The position numbers were made by a program, and so were the translations under genes. 14,099 nt of DNA from Calditrichaceae bacterium (GTDB taxonomy: Bacteria; Calditrichota; Calditrichia; Calditrichales; Calditrichaceae), in contig JAUXGF010000011.1 in the NCBI GenBank assembly GCA_030622395.1, positions 1-14,099 of the forward strand, in the 5' to 3' direction. Below the pieces are notes generated by a model, which was given only the letters and a program-made list of their open reading frames with translations, did no database searches and was not told where the DNA came from. Position 1 is the first letter of the stretch; each line of letters begins with the position of its first letter. Of this stretch, positions 7,182 to 14,070 are shown one piece after another.

Positions 7182-7736
7182 ATGGAAGACGACAGCTATT
7201 GGAGCAATATTTTCCGAAAGGAAACCAAGCAAACAAAAAACATTTATACAGTTTTAAAACACGTGCCTATCTTTCAAGACTTAAATAAAAAAGAACTTAA
7301 AGCAATAGAGCGCATTCTGCACCGCCGAACCTATAAAGCCGGCGAGGCAATCTTTAATGAAAATGAGCCTGGATTTGGAATGTATATTATTGAATCCGGC
7401 AAGGTTTATATTAATGCCGGCAAAGAACAAAAATTATTAGCTGTTTTAACGGAAGGCGATTTCTTCGGCGAAATGGCGCTGCTATTAGAAATTCCCCGAA
7501 CTGCTTCAGCCATTTCATACGAGCCGTCGCAAATACTCGGGTTTTTTCAACCCGATCTGTTTGGTCTTTTGGAAACGAAACCGCGCACAGGAAACAAAGT
7601 TTTAAAATGTTTAGCTCAAATAATTGCCAAACGCTTACGGCAGGGCACTTTAGAAAATCGAGAGCTTAAGCTTAAATTAAACGACTTGGAAAAAAATCAA
7701 AACAAAAAAAGGGTAAATAGATGGACTATACGATAG
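7182..7736 (+). CDS. Cyclic-nucleotide-binding domain protein without DNA-binding domain
   Basis: 184 aa. A CAP_ED/cNMP beta-roll fills about residues 27-145: the glycine-rich entry YKAGEAIFNENEPGFGMYII (51-70), then the phosphate-binding cassette FGEMALL...PRTASA (95-110) with Glu97, Arg106 and Thr107 in the positions that contact the ribose and phosphate in CAP, so cAMP or cGMP binding is plausible. After the beta-roll comes only a C-helix and a short charged coiled-coil-like tail (about 146-176); the winged HTH of CRP/FNR regulators is absent, so it should not bind DNA. No signal peptide or membrane segment, hence cytoplasmic. GGAGG precedes the ATG by five bases. Its last 16 nt overlap the start of the transporter gene, implying coupled translation and perhaps a physical partnership. 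Confidence 0.88.
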   Translation: MEDDSYWSNIFRKETKQTKNIYTVLKHVPIFQDLNKKELKAIERILHRRTYKAGEAIFNENEPGFGMYIIESGKVYINAGKEQKLLAVLTEGDFFGEMALLLEIPRTASAISYEPSQILGFFQPDLFGLLETKPRTGNKVLKCLAQIIAKRLRQGTLENRELKLKLNDLEKNQNKKRVNRWTIR

Positions 7737-8758
7737 GTCGTTTTTTAAAACTTATTGTAACTATTATAATTCTGGCAGTGATTGGCTGGCTATTATATAT
7801 CCTGAGTTCAACGATTACTATTATAATTATATCCGGATTAATCGCTTACATATTAGACCCTGTTGCAAGTTATTTTGAATATAAAGGATTATCCCGAACA
7901 AAATCCACAATTGTTATTTTTTTAGCCATTGCCGCTGTTGTTGCGGTAATCGTTTCCTATTTAACGCCGCCTTTGATTAACGAACTTTCCAATATCAAGC
8001 AGGGAATTGAATCAGGCTCATCCGAACAATACTTCAATCAAATTGAGAAATTTATCCAAAATAATATCCCACTTCCGGCAACTGAAAATTTAGATATTCA
8101 GAGTAAAATCAGCGAATTAGTGATCGACCTTTCTAATAAAATATTTTCAATTATAGGAAGCGTTTTTTCTGTCATTACAACTCTGGTCATCATCCCTTTT
8201 GCTGTTTTTTTTCTGTTAAAGGACGGTCATGAAATGAAAAAAGCTTTGGTAAGCGTAATTCCTAATCGTTACTTCGAGATGATCTTAAATATTCTTTACA
8301 AGATTGATCATCAGTTGGGCGGCTATTTACGGGGGCAGTTTTTTGACGCCTTAACGGTAGGAGTTCTTTCTATTATAGCGCTTTGGATTCTTGGCGTTAA
8401 TTATTTTTTAATGATTGGAATTTTTGCCGGTCTGGCAAATATGATCCCTTATGTCGGGCCGATTGCCGGCGCCATACCCGCAGTTTTTGTAGTATTAATG
8501 TTTGGCGGGGGCGGACAGGATGTTCTTCTTGTGATTTTAGCTTTCGCTATAATTCAGCTTTTGGATAATGTCATCATTCAGCCGCTGGTTGTTGCTAAGA
8601 GCGTTGATCTGCATCCTTTAATTGTCGTCTTTGCCGTTATTGTCGGCGGACAGTTTTTCGGCATACTGGGAATGCTTTTAGCCGTCCCAATTACAGGCAT
8701 GATTAAAGTTTTAACAATCGAATTTTATAGTGGAATAAAAAAGTATAATGTCTTATGA
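7721..8758 (+). CDS. AI-2E family transporter (PerM/TqsA-like, PF01594 type)
   Basis: 345-aa polytopic inner-membrane protein. Hydrophobic segments lie at about 8-28, 30-46, 62-84, 143-166, 208-226, 228-262 (a hairpin), 266-290 and 297-332, with a soluble loop around 85-140, the usual plan of this family. The family hallmark PYVGPIAGAIPA is at 243-254, and LLDNVIIQPLVV (280-291) is also typical. Members have been linked to autoinducer-2 export, Na+/H+ exchange or undefined transport, so the substrate cannot be named. The start at 7721 lies inside the upstream gene in a different frame, with a weak AGGG-like site upstream, which favours translational coupling to the cNMP-binding protein. Confidence 0.9.
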   Translation: MDYTIGRFLKLIVTIIILAVIGWLLYILSSTITIIIISGLIAYILDPVASYFEYKGLSRTKSTIVIFLAIAAVVAVIVSYLTPPLINELSNIKQGIESGSSEQYFNQIEKFIQNNIPLPATENLDIQSKISELVIDLSNKIFSIIGSVFSVITTLVIIPFAVFFLLKDGHEMKKALVSVIPNRYFEMILNILYKIDHQLGGYLRGQFFDALTVGVLSIIALWILGVNYFLMIGIFAGLANMIPYVGPIAGAIPAVFVVLMFGGGGQDVLLVILAFAIIQLLDNVIIQPLVVAKSVDLHPLIVVFAVIVGGQFFGILGMLLAVPITGMIKVLTIEFYSGIKKYNVL

Positions 8759-9108
8759 TTTTAGTGTTCTTAGGTAACAATTTCAAAGTTAAAGCGAAAT
8801 AGACGCTTGTTGGAACCGAGCGTAAATCCCGCTTTTGCGGGGATACTTGATACTGGTTACTGGATGCTGGATGCTGGATGGAGCGGAGCGTCCCGATCGG
8901 GACGCCCTTGCGGAATTACCGGTCACTGATTACCGATTTCCGGATGCGGGGATGATCAAGCTTCTTTATCCAGTATTTCCGACAAGCCGGAATCTACGCT
9001 AAGCTTCTACCAGCGCCCAGCATCCAGTATCTATTCTAATAATACATTTCATCCCGATTAATCGGGATCGGAACTATACAATAAAACAATTAAATATCGG
9101 ATTTAAAT
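8759..9108. repeat. Repeat-filled intergenic region
   Basis: No coding frame is credible. From left to right: hairpin CCCGC-TTTT-GCGGG (8828-8841); a 7-bp tandem repeat (8860-8880); the perfect 18-bp palindrome GCGTCCCGATCGGGACGC (8888-8905); a degenerate heptamer run ACTGATT/ACCGATT/TCCGGAT (8925-8945); a 13-bp segment TACTGGATGCTGG (8858-8870) repeated inverted at 9017-9029; and the perfect 18-bp palindrome ATCCCGATTAATCGGGAT (9051-9068) just before the next gene. The CCCGAT/ATCGGG word recurs in the other intergenic repeats of the window. Confidence 0.75.
8860..8880 (+). repeat. Heptamer tandem repeat, 3 x CTGGATG
   Basis: Three exact head-to-tail copies of the 7-mer CTGGATG. The array lies inside the left arm of an inverted repeat whose other arm is at 9017-9029. 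Confidence 0.9.
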
Positions 9109-9510
9109 ATGGATAAGCAACAAAACAATAAATTGATGGATATGCTGCCGGTTTTAACATTTATTTTCAGTTTTTTTATTTTTGAATTATTTGATTGGAT
9201 GGCTGCGACAAAATTTATTTTGGCTGTATTGATCAGCGTTGTTACTTTTTTTATTATGGTTTCAGATTTTAAAGAAGAGTATAAAAATCCCGAACAATTA
9301 AAAAAACTTAATTATTTTGTAGGATTGTTAACATTTTTATTTGTGCTTATTTTTTTAAATGGTTTTCTGCATTGGAATCGTATGATTCCAATGCATCAAA
9401 GAATGGGGATTTTATTGGGTCTGGTTTTAATATATTTTATAATCTTGTTTCGCGCAGTTCGTTTACTTGCCAATTACAAATCTTTGGCTGAAGAAAAACC
9501 TCACAGTTAA
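9109..9510 (+). CDS. Small four-helix membrane protein of unknown function
   Basis: 133 aa with four strongly hydrophobic segments at about 10-28, 32-52, 67-87 and 99-119, joined by short loops. The loop after helix 2 is charged (SDFKEEYKNPEQLKK) and the one before helix 4 contains HWNRMIPMHQRMG. The C-terminal tail is short and charged. No signal peptide beyond helix 1 and no recognised family motif. The ATG has only a weak CGGA upstream. Flanked on both sides by repeat-rich intergenic DNA and not in an operon. Codon usage and base composition resemble the neighbours, so it is probably a real gene. Confidence 0.7.
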   Translation: MDKQQNNKLMDMLPVLTFIFSFFIFELFDWMAATKFILAVLISVVTFFIMVSDFKEEYKNPEQLKKLNYFVGLLTFLFVLIFLNGFLHWNRMIPMHQRMGILLGLVLIYFIILFRAVRLLANYKSLAEEKPHS

Positions 9511-9715
9511 AATTTATATCAAAAATAAAAATTCTCCAACAAATCACGAATCTATCCTGTTCTGGCGCAACAAAGCTTTTGGAATTTAATAATTTGGTCA
9601 TGCAATTTATTTGGGATTTGTTACTTATTATTCGTAATTTAATTTTTTGCTGTTAAATAAAACTTGGCTCTATGTCGATTTGTGTGTGTAAATATAATAA
9701 TTAAAAATAGCAAAT
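9511..9715. other. Gene-free AT-rich DNA before the inverted-repeat element
   Basis: No coding frame, RNA or clear hairpin seen. With the following element it forms a 559-bp gap between the four-helix membrane protein and the thiamine-binding protein gene. Confidence 0.5.
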
Positions 9716-9990
9716 GTCATTTCGATCCCGATGGTTCGGGAAAAAATCTGTAACTTAAATAATCCCAAGGGTTGTAATATTTTTCTCCCGATTGCGCTGA
9801 TTGGTGAATGCGCCCGCTGGCGTATAAATCGGGATCGCGCCACTCTGCAGGAGTCCCTGTGGGAAAATGACAGTTTTGGCTAGTTTTCGTTCAGGCACAT
9901 TAGGCTGAAAATCCTGAATAGAGAGATTTAATCTTTGATTTTGAGTAGTAAGATTTCTCACCCTCCCAAAGCGTCGGGATTCGAAATGAC
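9716..9990. mobile_element. MITE/REP-like composite inverted-repeat element, copy A
   Basis: The ends are GTCATTTCGATCCCGA (9716-9731) and TCGGGATTCGAAATGAC (9974-9990), inverted copies apart from one extra T. The bases AAAT lie immediately outside both ends and may be a 4-bp target duplication, though they are low complexity. Inside, 9747-9789 matches 13988-14030 of copy B (AATCTGTAACTT, AATAAT, GGG, TGTAA in the same order). The segment 9854-9871 is the exact 18-bp reverse complement of the left end of copy B, and 9825-9853 matches the last 29 bases of the window with one mismatch. It looks like several units nested or joined. No transposase is encoded, so any mobility would be in trans. 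Confidence 0.65.
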
Positions 9991-10069
9991 AAATGGGCAA
10001 AGACAATTAGAAATTACTCACACTATTCGACATATACCCTAAAATTTGTTAATATCATAGGTTAAAATT

Positions 10070-10378
10070 ATGGTTTTACTCGAATTTAGTATTATCCCTC
10101 TTGATAAAGGCGAAAGTCTCAGCGCTTATGTGGCGCGGATTATTGATATTATTGACAAAAGCGGGGTGACATACAGGCTTAATCCAATGGGCACTGTTTT
10201 GGAAGGAGATTATAACGAAGTTATGAACGTTGTAAAAGACTGCTTTAATGAACTTGAAAAGGATTGCAGCCGCATATCTTTATCAATAAAAATTGATTTT
10301 CGCAAAGGTGTGCAGAGCCGCATTAATAAAAAAATCAAACGAATTGAATCGCTGCTTGGAAGGCAGATCAAACAATAA
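10070..10378 (+). CDS. Thiamine-binding protein of the MTH1187/YkoF family (UPF0045/DUF77)
   Basis: 102 aa, the normal length for this single-domain ferredoxin-like family (PF01910 type). Diagnostic segments: EFSIIPLDKGESLSAYVARI (5-24), then SGVTYRLNPMGTVLEGDYNE with the conserved NPMGT.LEG core, and SLSIKIDFRKG near the C-terminus. Family members bind thiamine or a related pyrimidine, and some are linked to thiamine uptake; here the neighbours are proteases, so the context gives no pathway. No signal peptide, so cytoplasmic. Only a weak AGG lies upstream of the ATG. The htrA gene follows after 15 bp, so they are probably co-transcribed. Confidence 0.88.
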   Translation: MVLLEFSIIPLDKGESLSAYVARIIDIIDKSGVTYRLNPMGTVLEGDYNEVMNVVKDCFNELEKDCSRISLSIKIDFRKGVQSRINKKIKRIESLLGRQIKQ

Positions 10379-10393
10379 TAAAAGGATTTCAAT

Positions 10394-11719
10394 ATGAACA
10401 AACTAATCTTTTTTATAATCATCTCTATTTCAACTCTTTACGCACAAAAGACGTTAAGCCGGCAAATTTTTTTAGCAAAAGAAAAGGTGTTCCCGGCTCT
10501 TGTTCACATACAGCCGATTAAAGAAATTTTTACTTCGGGTGAAAAGCGTAAACTTCAGGTTACAGGCAGCGGTGTTATTATCAGCCCGGACGGTTATGTA
10601 GTTACAAATAATCATGTGGCTGAGAAGGCGCGCTTTGTAATTTGCACACTTTCTTCCAAACACGAATTAGAAGCCAAAGTGGTTGGACTGGATCCGTGGA
10701 CGGATTTGGCTGTACTTAAACTTAACCTGGAAAAAGCCGGACTCACTAAAGTTCCTTACGCTAAATTGGGTGGCAGCGAAGATATAGAAGTCGGGCAAGT
10801 CGTTTTAGCTTTAGGCTCCCCATTAGGACTTTCACGCTCGCTTTCGATGGGGGTTGTCAGTTCAGTTGAGCGGTATTTTGACGATATCGGTGAAATGATC
10901 TCTCCTTTCAATTTATGGATTCAAACAGATGCGGCAATTAATCCGGGCAATAGCGGCGGACCTCTGATCGATTTAAATGGTAATGTAATTGGTATTAATT
11001 CCCGCAGCGTTCTTTTTGGCGAGAATTTGGGATTTGCCATTCCGATCAATACAGTAAAATATGTAATCGACCAAATTAGGAAACACGGTGAAGTAGAACG
11101 CTCATGGATTGGCATTGGTTGGCAGGAAATCAGAGAATACCGAAAATATAAAAAGCAGCCTGATTTAGAAGGCGTTTTGATTGCTAATGTTGAAAAAAAA
11201 TCACCTGCGGAAAAAGCCGGGTTTAAGCCGGGATATGTAATTACCGCTGTTAATGGTAAACCGGTATCCGCGATTTATCAGGAAGAACTTCCTAAAATAC
11301 GGCTGCTTGTTTCCAACTTACCGATCAAAAGCAAAATTGTTTTTGATGTGCTTACTGAAAAGGGCAAGAAAAAAGTTGAGTTAATTACCCAAAAACAGGG
11401 CAAATTTACAGGCAATGAATTTCAATGCGATGAATGGGGACTTTCAGTTAAAGAGATTACTCCCCGTATCGTTAAAAATTTTCAATTGGAATCGGATAAA
11501 GGAGTTTTGATTTCCGGTGTTCGCCGTGGAAGCAAAGCAGATGAAGCGGATATAAGCAAAGGTTATATCCTTACCTTGATAGATGGAAAGGAAATAAAAG
11601 ATTTAGCTGATTTTAAAAAGAAATATGCGCAATATATTGAAAATAGTAAAAAATCCTATATGCTGTTTTTAAAGTATGCCCAACGCAGACTCTATGCATT
11701 GATTAAAGGAGACAAATAA
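10394..11719 (+). CDS. HtrA/DegP-type periplasmic serine protease with two PDZ domains
   Basis: 441 aa. Signal peptide about 1-17 (MNKLIFFIIISISTLYA), trypsin-like domain about 20-230, PDZ1 about 236-335 (WIGIGWQEI ... GVLIANVEKKSPAEKAG) and PDZ2 about 345-430 (EWGLSVKEIT ... GVLISGVRRGS). The complete catalytic triad is visible: His74 in TNNHV, Asp104 in TDLAVLKL, and Ser187 in GNSGGPL. It should degrade or refold damaged envelope proteins. AAAGGA precedes the ATG at suitable spacing. It is the second gene of a tight run: 15 bp after the thiamine-binding gene and 2 bp before an inactive paralogue. The name degP/htrA fits the family, but orthology to one E. coli Deg protein cannot be stated. 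Confidence 0.94.
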   Translation: MNKLIFFIIISISTLYAQKTLSRQIFLAKEKVFPALVHIQPIKEIFTSGEKRKLQVTGSGVIISPDGYVVTNNHVAEKARFVICTLSSKHELEAKVVGLDPWTDLAVLKLNLEKAGLTKVPYAKLGGSEDIEVGQVVLALGSPLGLSRSLSMGVVSSVERYFDDIGEMISPFNLWIQTDAAINPGNSGGPLIDLNGNVIGINSRSVLFGENLGFAIPINTVKYVIDQIRKHGEVERSWIGIGWQEIREYRKYKKQPDLEGVLIANVEKKSPAEKAGFKPGYVITAVNGKPVSAIYQEELPKIRLLVSNLPIKSKIVFDVLTEKGKKKVELITQKQGKFTGNEFQCDEWGLSVKEITPRIVKNFQLESDKGVLISGVRRGSKADEADISKGYILTLIDGKEIKDLADFKKKYAQYIENSKKSYMLFLKYAQRRLYALIKGDK

Positions 11720-11721
11720 TA

Positions 11722-13131
11722 ATGACTAAAATTATCAGAATAACAATTTATTTAATCCTTCTATTTTATACAGTCGTGTCGGCTGATACTAACGACTGGC
11801 AAAAAGCAATCGCCAATATCCGCGACAAAGTGGTACTTATCGAGTATTACGAACAAATTATTTCTTCCGAATCAATCGTCGAGAAAAGCCGCATAAAAAG
11901 ACAGCTTAGCGGGTTATTAGTTAATGAATCAGGATTGATCATTACATCATCTTCCATATTTAAAGCGAGTCTGGAATTCACTTCAGCGGCGTCTATTTTC
12001 AGCAGGGCTCAAAAACCTACTAATATACGCGTTAAATTTCAGGACAAAGATTATCAGCCGGCTGATTTTATAGGGAAAGATGATGATAAAAAATTAGCCT
12101 TCATTAAACTAAAAGAAAAACCTGAAATACTGCCTATTCATTTTAGCGATAAACCTGACCTGAATTTAGGGAGCATGGCTTTAGTTATTCAGCATCTTAA
12201 CAAACGATATGACTACGAAATAATGGTTAACGAACGGCTTATAAATGCAATTATCACAAAACCAACTAAGAAGTATCTTTGTGAAAATACATCAATGTCG
12301 CTTTGCAGATTTGGTCTGGTTTTAAATATTAAGGGAAAGGCTGTCGGCATTATGCGCTCTTCGACGAATATGAATTTCAGCCCGATTGAGTTTAGCGACG
12401 TACCTTCGGCCTCCCCCGCCGAAATTATTCCATATTCAACATTCAAAGAATTAATTGCCAACCCGCCGGTTTATAAAGAAAAGGAAACCGCCCGGAAAAA
12501 GTGGCTTGGTATTTACATGCAGCCTTTTACCAGGGATATGGCGGAATATTACAACAAGACAGAACTTGAAGGCGTATTAATCAATACTATATTAAAAGAC
12601 TCGCCCGCGCAAAAAGCAGGTTTAATGTCCGGTGATATTGTGACGTCTATAAATGATATTAAGATTTCGGCTGAACAGATAAACGACCTTAAAGTTTTTA
12701 GAAAATTGATCCGTGGGCAAAAAGTTGCACGGGTTACTTTTAAAATCTTCCGTAATGGAAAATATATGGAAATCGAAGTTAATTTGGGCGAGACTCCAAT
12801 CAGCCAGTTTTTAGCTGATGAAGTTTCCAATTCTACTTTTGGATTAAGCGTTAAGGAATTAACCCAGGACATAATTTTGGCTAAACAGTTAGATTTAGAT
12901 ACTGACGGAGTTTGGGTATCGAAAGTCGAACGAGCCGGATGGGCTGATGTGGCGGGATTGAGAATCGGCGATTTAATCCTAAAAATTAACGATCAAACAA
13001 TTAATGATTTGGAAGATGTAAAAATTAATTTTAATTTAATTGAAAAAGAAAAACCGGGATACTTCAGTCTTTTTATAAAAAGACAAACCGAGACCCGTTT
13101 TTTGTTTATCAAGACTAATTTTGAAGATTAA
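11722..13131 (+). CDS. Catalytically dead HtrA paralogue (pseudoprotease) with two PDZ domains
   Basis: 469 aa, exported (signal peptide about 1-21), same plan as the preceding HtrA. Aligned by eye without gaps at each motif, the His74 position is Ser78 (TSSSIF for TNNHVA), the Asp104 position is Lys124 (DDDKKLAFIKL for DPWTDLAVLKL), and the Ser187 position is Arg196 (LCRFGLV for GNSGGPL). All three catalytic residues and the oxyanion-loop glycines are lost, while the frame is intact and both PDZ domains are well kept: PDZ1 about 259-356 (WLGIYMQPF ... GVLINTILKDSPAQKAG) and PDZ2 about 372-455 (FGLSVKELT). Its only two cysteines, C187 and C195, bracket the former active-site loop. It follows htrA by 2 bp, with its AAAGGAG inside the htrA end. 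Likely role (inferred): a scaffold, substrate binder or regulator of the active protease. Confidence 0.88.
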   Translation: MTKIIRITIYLILLFYTVVSADTNDWQKAIANIRDKVVLIEYYEQIISSESIVEKSRIKRQLSGLLVNESGLIITSSSIFKASLEFTSAASIFSRAQKPTNIRVKFQDKDYQPADFIGKDDDKKLAFIKLKEKPEILPIHFSDKPDLNLGSMALVIQHLNKRYDYEIMVNERLINAIITKPTKKYLCENTSMSLCRFGLVLNIKGKAVGIMRSSTNMNFSPIEFSDVPSASPAEIIPYSTFKELIANPPVYKEKETARKKWLGIYMQPFTRDMAEYYNKTELEGVLINTILKDSPAQKAGLMSGDIVTSINDIKISAEQINDLKVFRKLIRGQKVARVTFKIFRNGKYMEIEVNLGETPISQFLADEVSNSTFGLSVKELTQDIILAKQLDLDTDGVWVSKVERAGWADVAGLRIGDLILKINDQTINDLEDVKINFNLIEKEKPGYFSLFIKRQTETRFLFIKTNFED

Positions 13132-13229
13132 TTTACAATTGACGAGGATTTCATAAAAGATAAGTATTTGAAAATTCATATAAACTTACATTCAATATCG
13201 CGCTCAGCAAACAGCCTCTTAAACTTAAT

Positions 13230-13264
13230 GCTGATTGCTGATTGCTGATAGCTGATAGCTGAAT
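13230..13264 (+). repeat. Heptamer tandem repeat, 5 x GCTGATT-like
   Basis: Five consecutive 7-mers: GCTGATT, GCTGATT, GCTGATA, GCTGATA, GCTGAAT. It lies 28 bp upstream of the dUTPase ATG, in the 161-bp gap after the pseudoprotease, so copy-number change could alter the spacing upstream of that gene. Confidence 0.9.
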
Positions 13265-13292
13265 GCTTTCATAAAAAACAGTGGAGTATATT

Positions 13293-13757
13293 ATGATGGA
13301 TTTGTTGAAAACAATATTTGATAAACAATATGAACTGAATAAACGCATCTTAAAAGACCGGCATAAATTAGACTACGACAGATTATGCAGTCAAAAAAAC
13401 CAGGATTCCGAAACGGTTAAACAACGTATCGATTGGCTTTTAAATTATAACCGGGCGCAAATACACGAATCCATTGAGCTTGAAGATTCCCTGCCCTGGA
13501 AATGGTGGAAAGATATGTCCGATATTGACTGGGATAATATCCGCATCGAACTTATTGACGAGCTTCATTTTTGGGTCAGCAAATGTCAGTTAGTCGGATT
13601 GGATCCGGAAAGTTTAGCCGAATTGTACATGAAAAAAAATAAACTAAATCAAGTCCGGCAGGATAAAGGCTACGGCAGTACTTATCATAAGCTTGATGAG
13701 AACGGCGTTGAAGATAATAAACGCATGGATGAGATTATAAAGGAACACGAAAAGTAG
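13293..13757 (+). CDS. Dimeric-type (all-alpha) dUTP diphosphatase
   Basis: Hydrolyses dUTP to dUMP and pyrophosphate, keeping uracil out of DNA and supplying dUMP for dTMP synthesis. 154 aa, almost all helical. It carries the features of the dUTPase_2 branch of the MazG-like superfamily (PF08761 type): an acidic helix followed by an aromatic stretch, HESIELEDSLPWKWWK (about 63-78), then IRIELIDELHFWVSKCQLVG (about 88-107) with the metal-binding Glu/Asp pattern E-x3-D, and a basic end with KKNKLNQVRQDKGY. The ATG at 13293 was chosen because GGAG (13283-13286) lies six bases upstream; an upstream in-frame GTG at 13281 overlaps that site and is unlikely. It is probably transcribed separately from the HtrA pair. 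No terminator with a T-run follows. Confidence 0.82.
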   Translation: MMDLLKTIFDKQYELNKRILKDRHKLDYDRLCSQKNQDSETVKQRIDWLLNYNRAQIHESIELEDSLPWKWWKDMSDIDWDNIRIELIDELHFWVSKCQLVGLDPESLAELYMKKNKLNQVRQDKGYGSTYHKLDENGVEDNKRMDEIIKEHEK

Positions 13758-13943
13758 CCCCGCCCCGAATAATCGGGATCACTTCGTGAAAGGGGTCGCT
13801 GCGCGAGAAGTAGGAAGTGGGAAGTAGAAAGTAGAAAGTAAGAAAAAAGATTCCCCGTAGGGGGCACTGCGTGAAAAGATTAAAGATTAAAATACAAGAT
13901 TTCTTATTTCTTACTAAGTGTCTAAACTAAAAAACAAATTCTT
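13758..13943. other. Intergenic hairpin and repeat stretch after the dUTPase gene
   Basis: No coding frame is credible. Small hairpins: CCCGA-ATAA-TCGGG (about 13764-13777), TCAC-TTC-GTGA shortly after it, and CCCC-GTA-GGGG (13853-13863). The near-repeats CACTTCGTGAAAG and CACTGCGTGAAAAG occur about 80 bp apart, and GATTAAA is doubled at 13878-13891. A heptamer array lies between. Confidence 0.6.
13808..13842 (+). repeat. Heptamer tandem repeat, 5 x AAGTAGA-like
   Basis: Five consecutive purine-rich 7-mers: AAGTAGG, AAGTGGG, AAGTAGA, AAGTAGA, AAGTAAG. It has the same period as the arrays at 8860 and 13230, but an unrelated sequence. Confidence 0.85.
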
Positions 13944-14045
13944 GTCATTTTCCCACAGGGACGCCCTATGGCGCGAGCGAAGGGAGAAATCTGTAACTTC
14001 AATAATTCCAGGGGATGTAAGATTTCTCACTCCGTTCGAAATGAC
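13944..14045. mobile_element. MITE/REP-like inverted-repeat element, copy B (102 bp)
   Basis: It begins GTCATTTTCCCACAGGGA and ends CGTTCGAAATGAC, with an inner perfect 9-bp inverted pair GAGAAATCT (13984-13992) and AGATTTCTC (14020-14028), so a single strand would fold into one long interrupted hairpin. It shares its core with 9747-9789 of copy A and its left end, inverted, with 9854-9871. GTCATTTC...GAGAAATCT...AGATTTCTC...GAAATGAC elements are scattered through many Bacteroidota-type genomes, from my general knowledge of such sequences. No coding capacity. Confidence 0.7.
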
Positions 14046-14070
14046 ATTTTGGGTATTCTGCAACAGCCTG

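Noticed and set aside
7182..7736. Reading the cNMP-binding protein as the CRP-family regulator of the sigma gene dyads
   Set aside because: It has no winged HTH after the beta-roll; the protein ends in a short charged helix, so it cannot be the direct binder.
8860..9029. Possible CRISPR array in the repeat-rich gap after the AI-2E gene
   Set aside because: The repeats are 7-bp head-to-tail units and palindromes, not 24-40-bp repeats with regular unique spacers, and no cas gene is present.
9755..10006. Open frame of 83 codons on the minus strand (protein contains CHFESRRFGRVRNLT)
   Set aside because: It lies entirely in the inverted-repeat element; the protein reads through the repeat ends and resembles the spurious short proteins predicted from such repeats. 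No ribosome binding site, no family.
11722..13131. HtrA paralogue as a decaying pseudogene
   Set aside because: The frame is uninterrupted for 469 codons, with a signal peptide, a ribosome binding site and well-preserved PDZ domains; loss is confined to catalytic residues.
13151..13348. Open frame of 65 codons on the minus strand
   Set aside because: Covers the 7-bp repeat array and the dUTPase start region in antisense; its composition is driven by the repeat.
13685..13867. Open frame of 60 codons on the minus strand
   Set aside because: Overlaps the end of the dUTPase gene and translates the heptamer array and hairpins; low-complexity product and no ribosome binding site.
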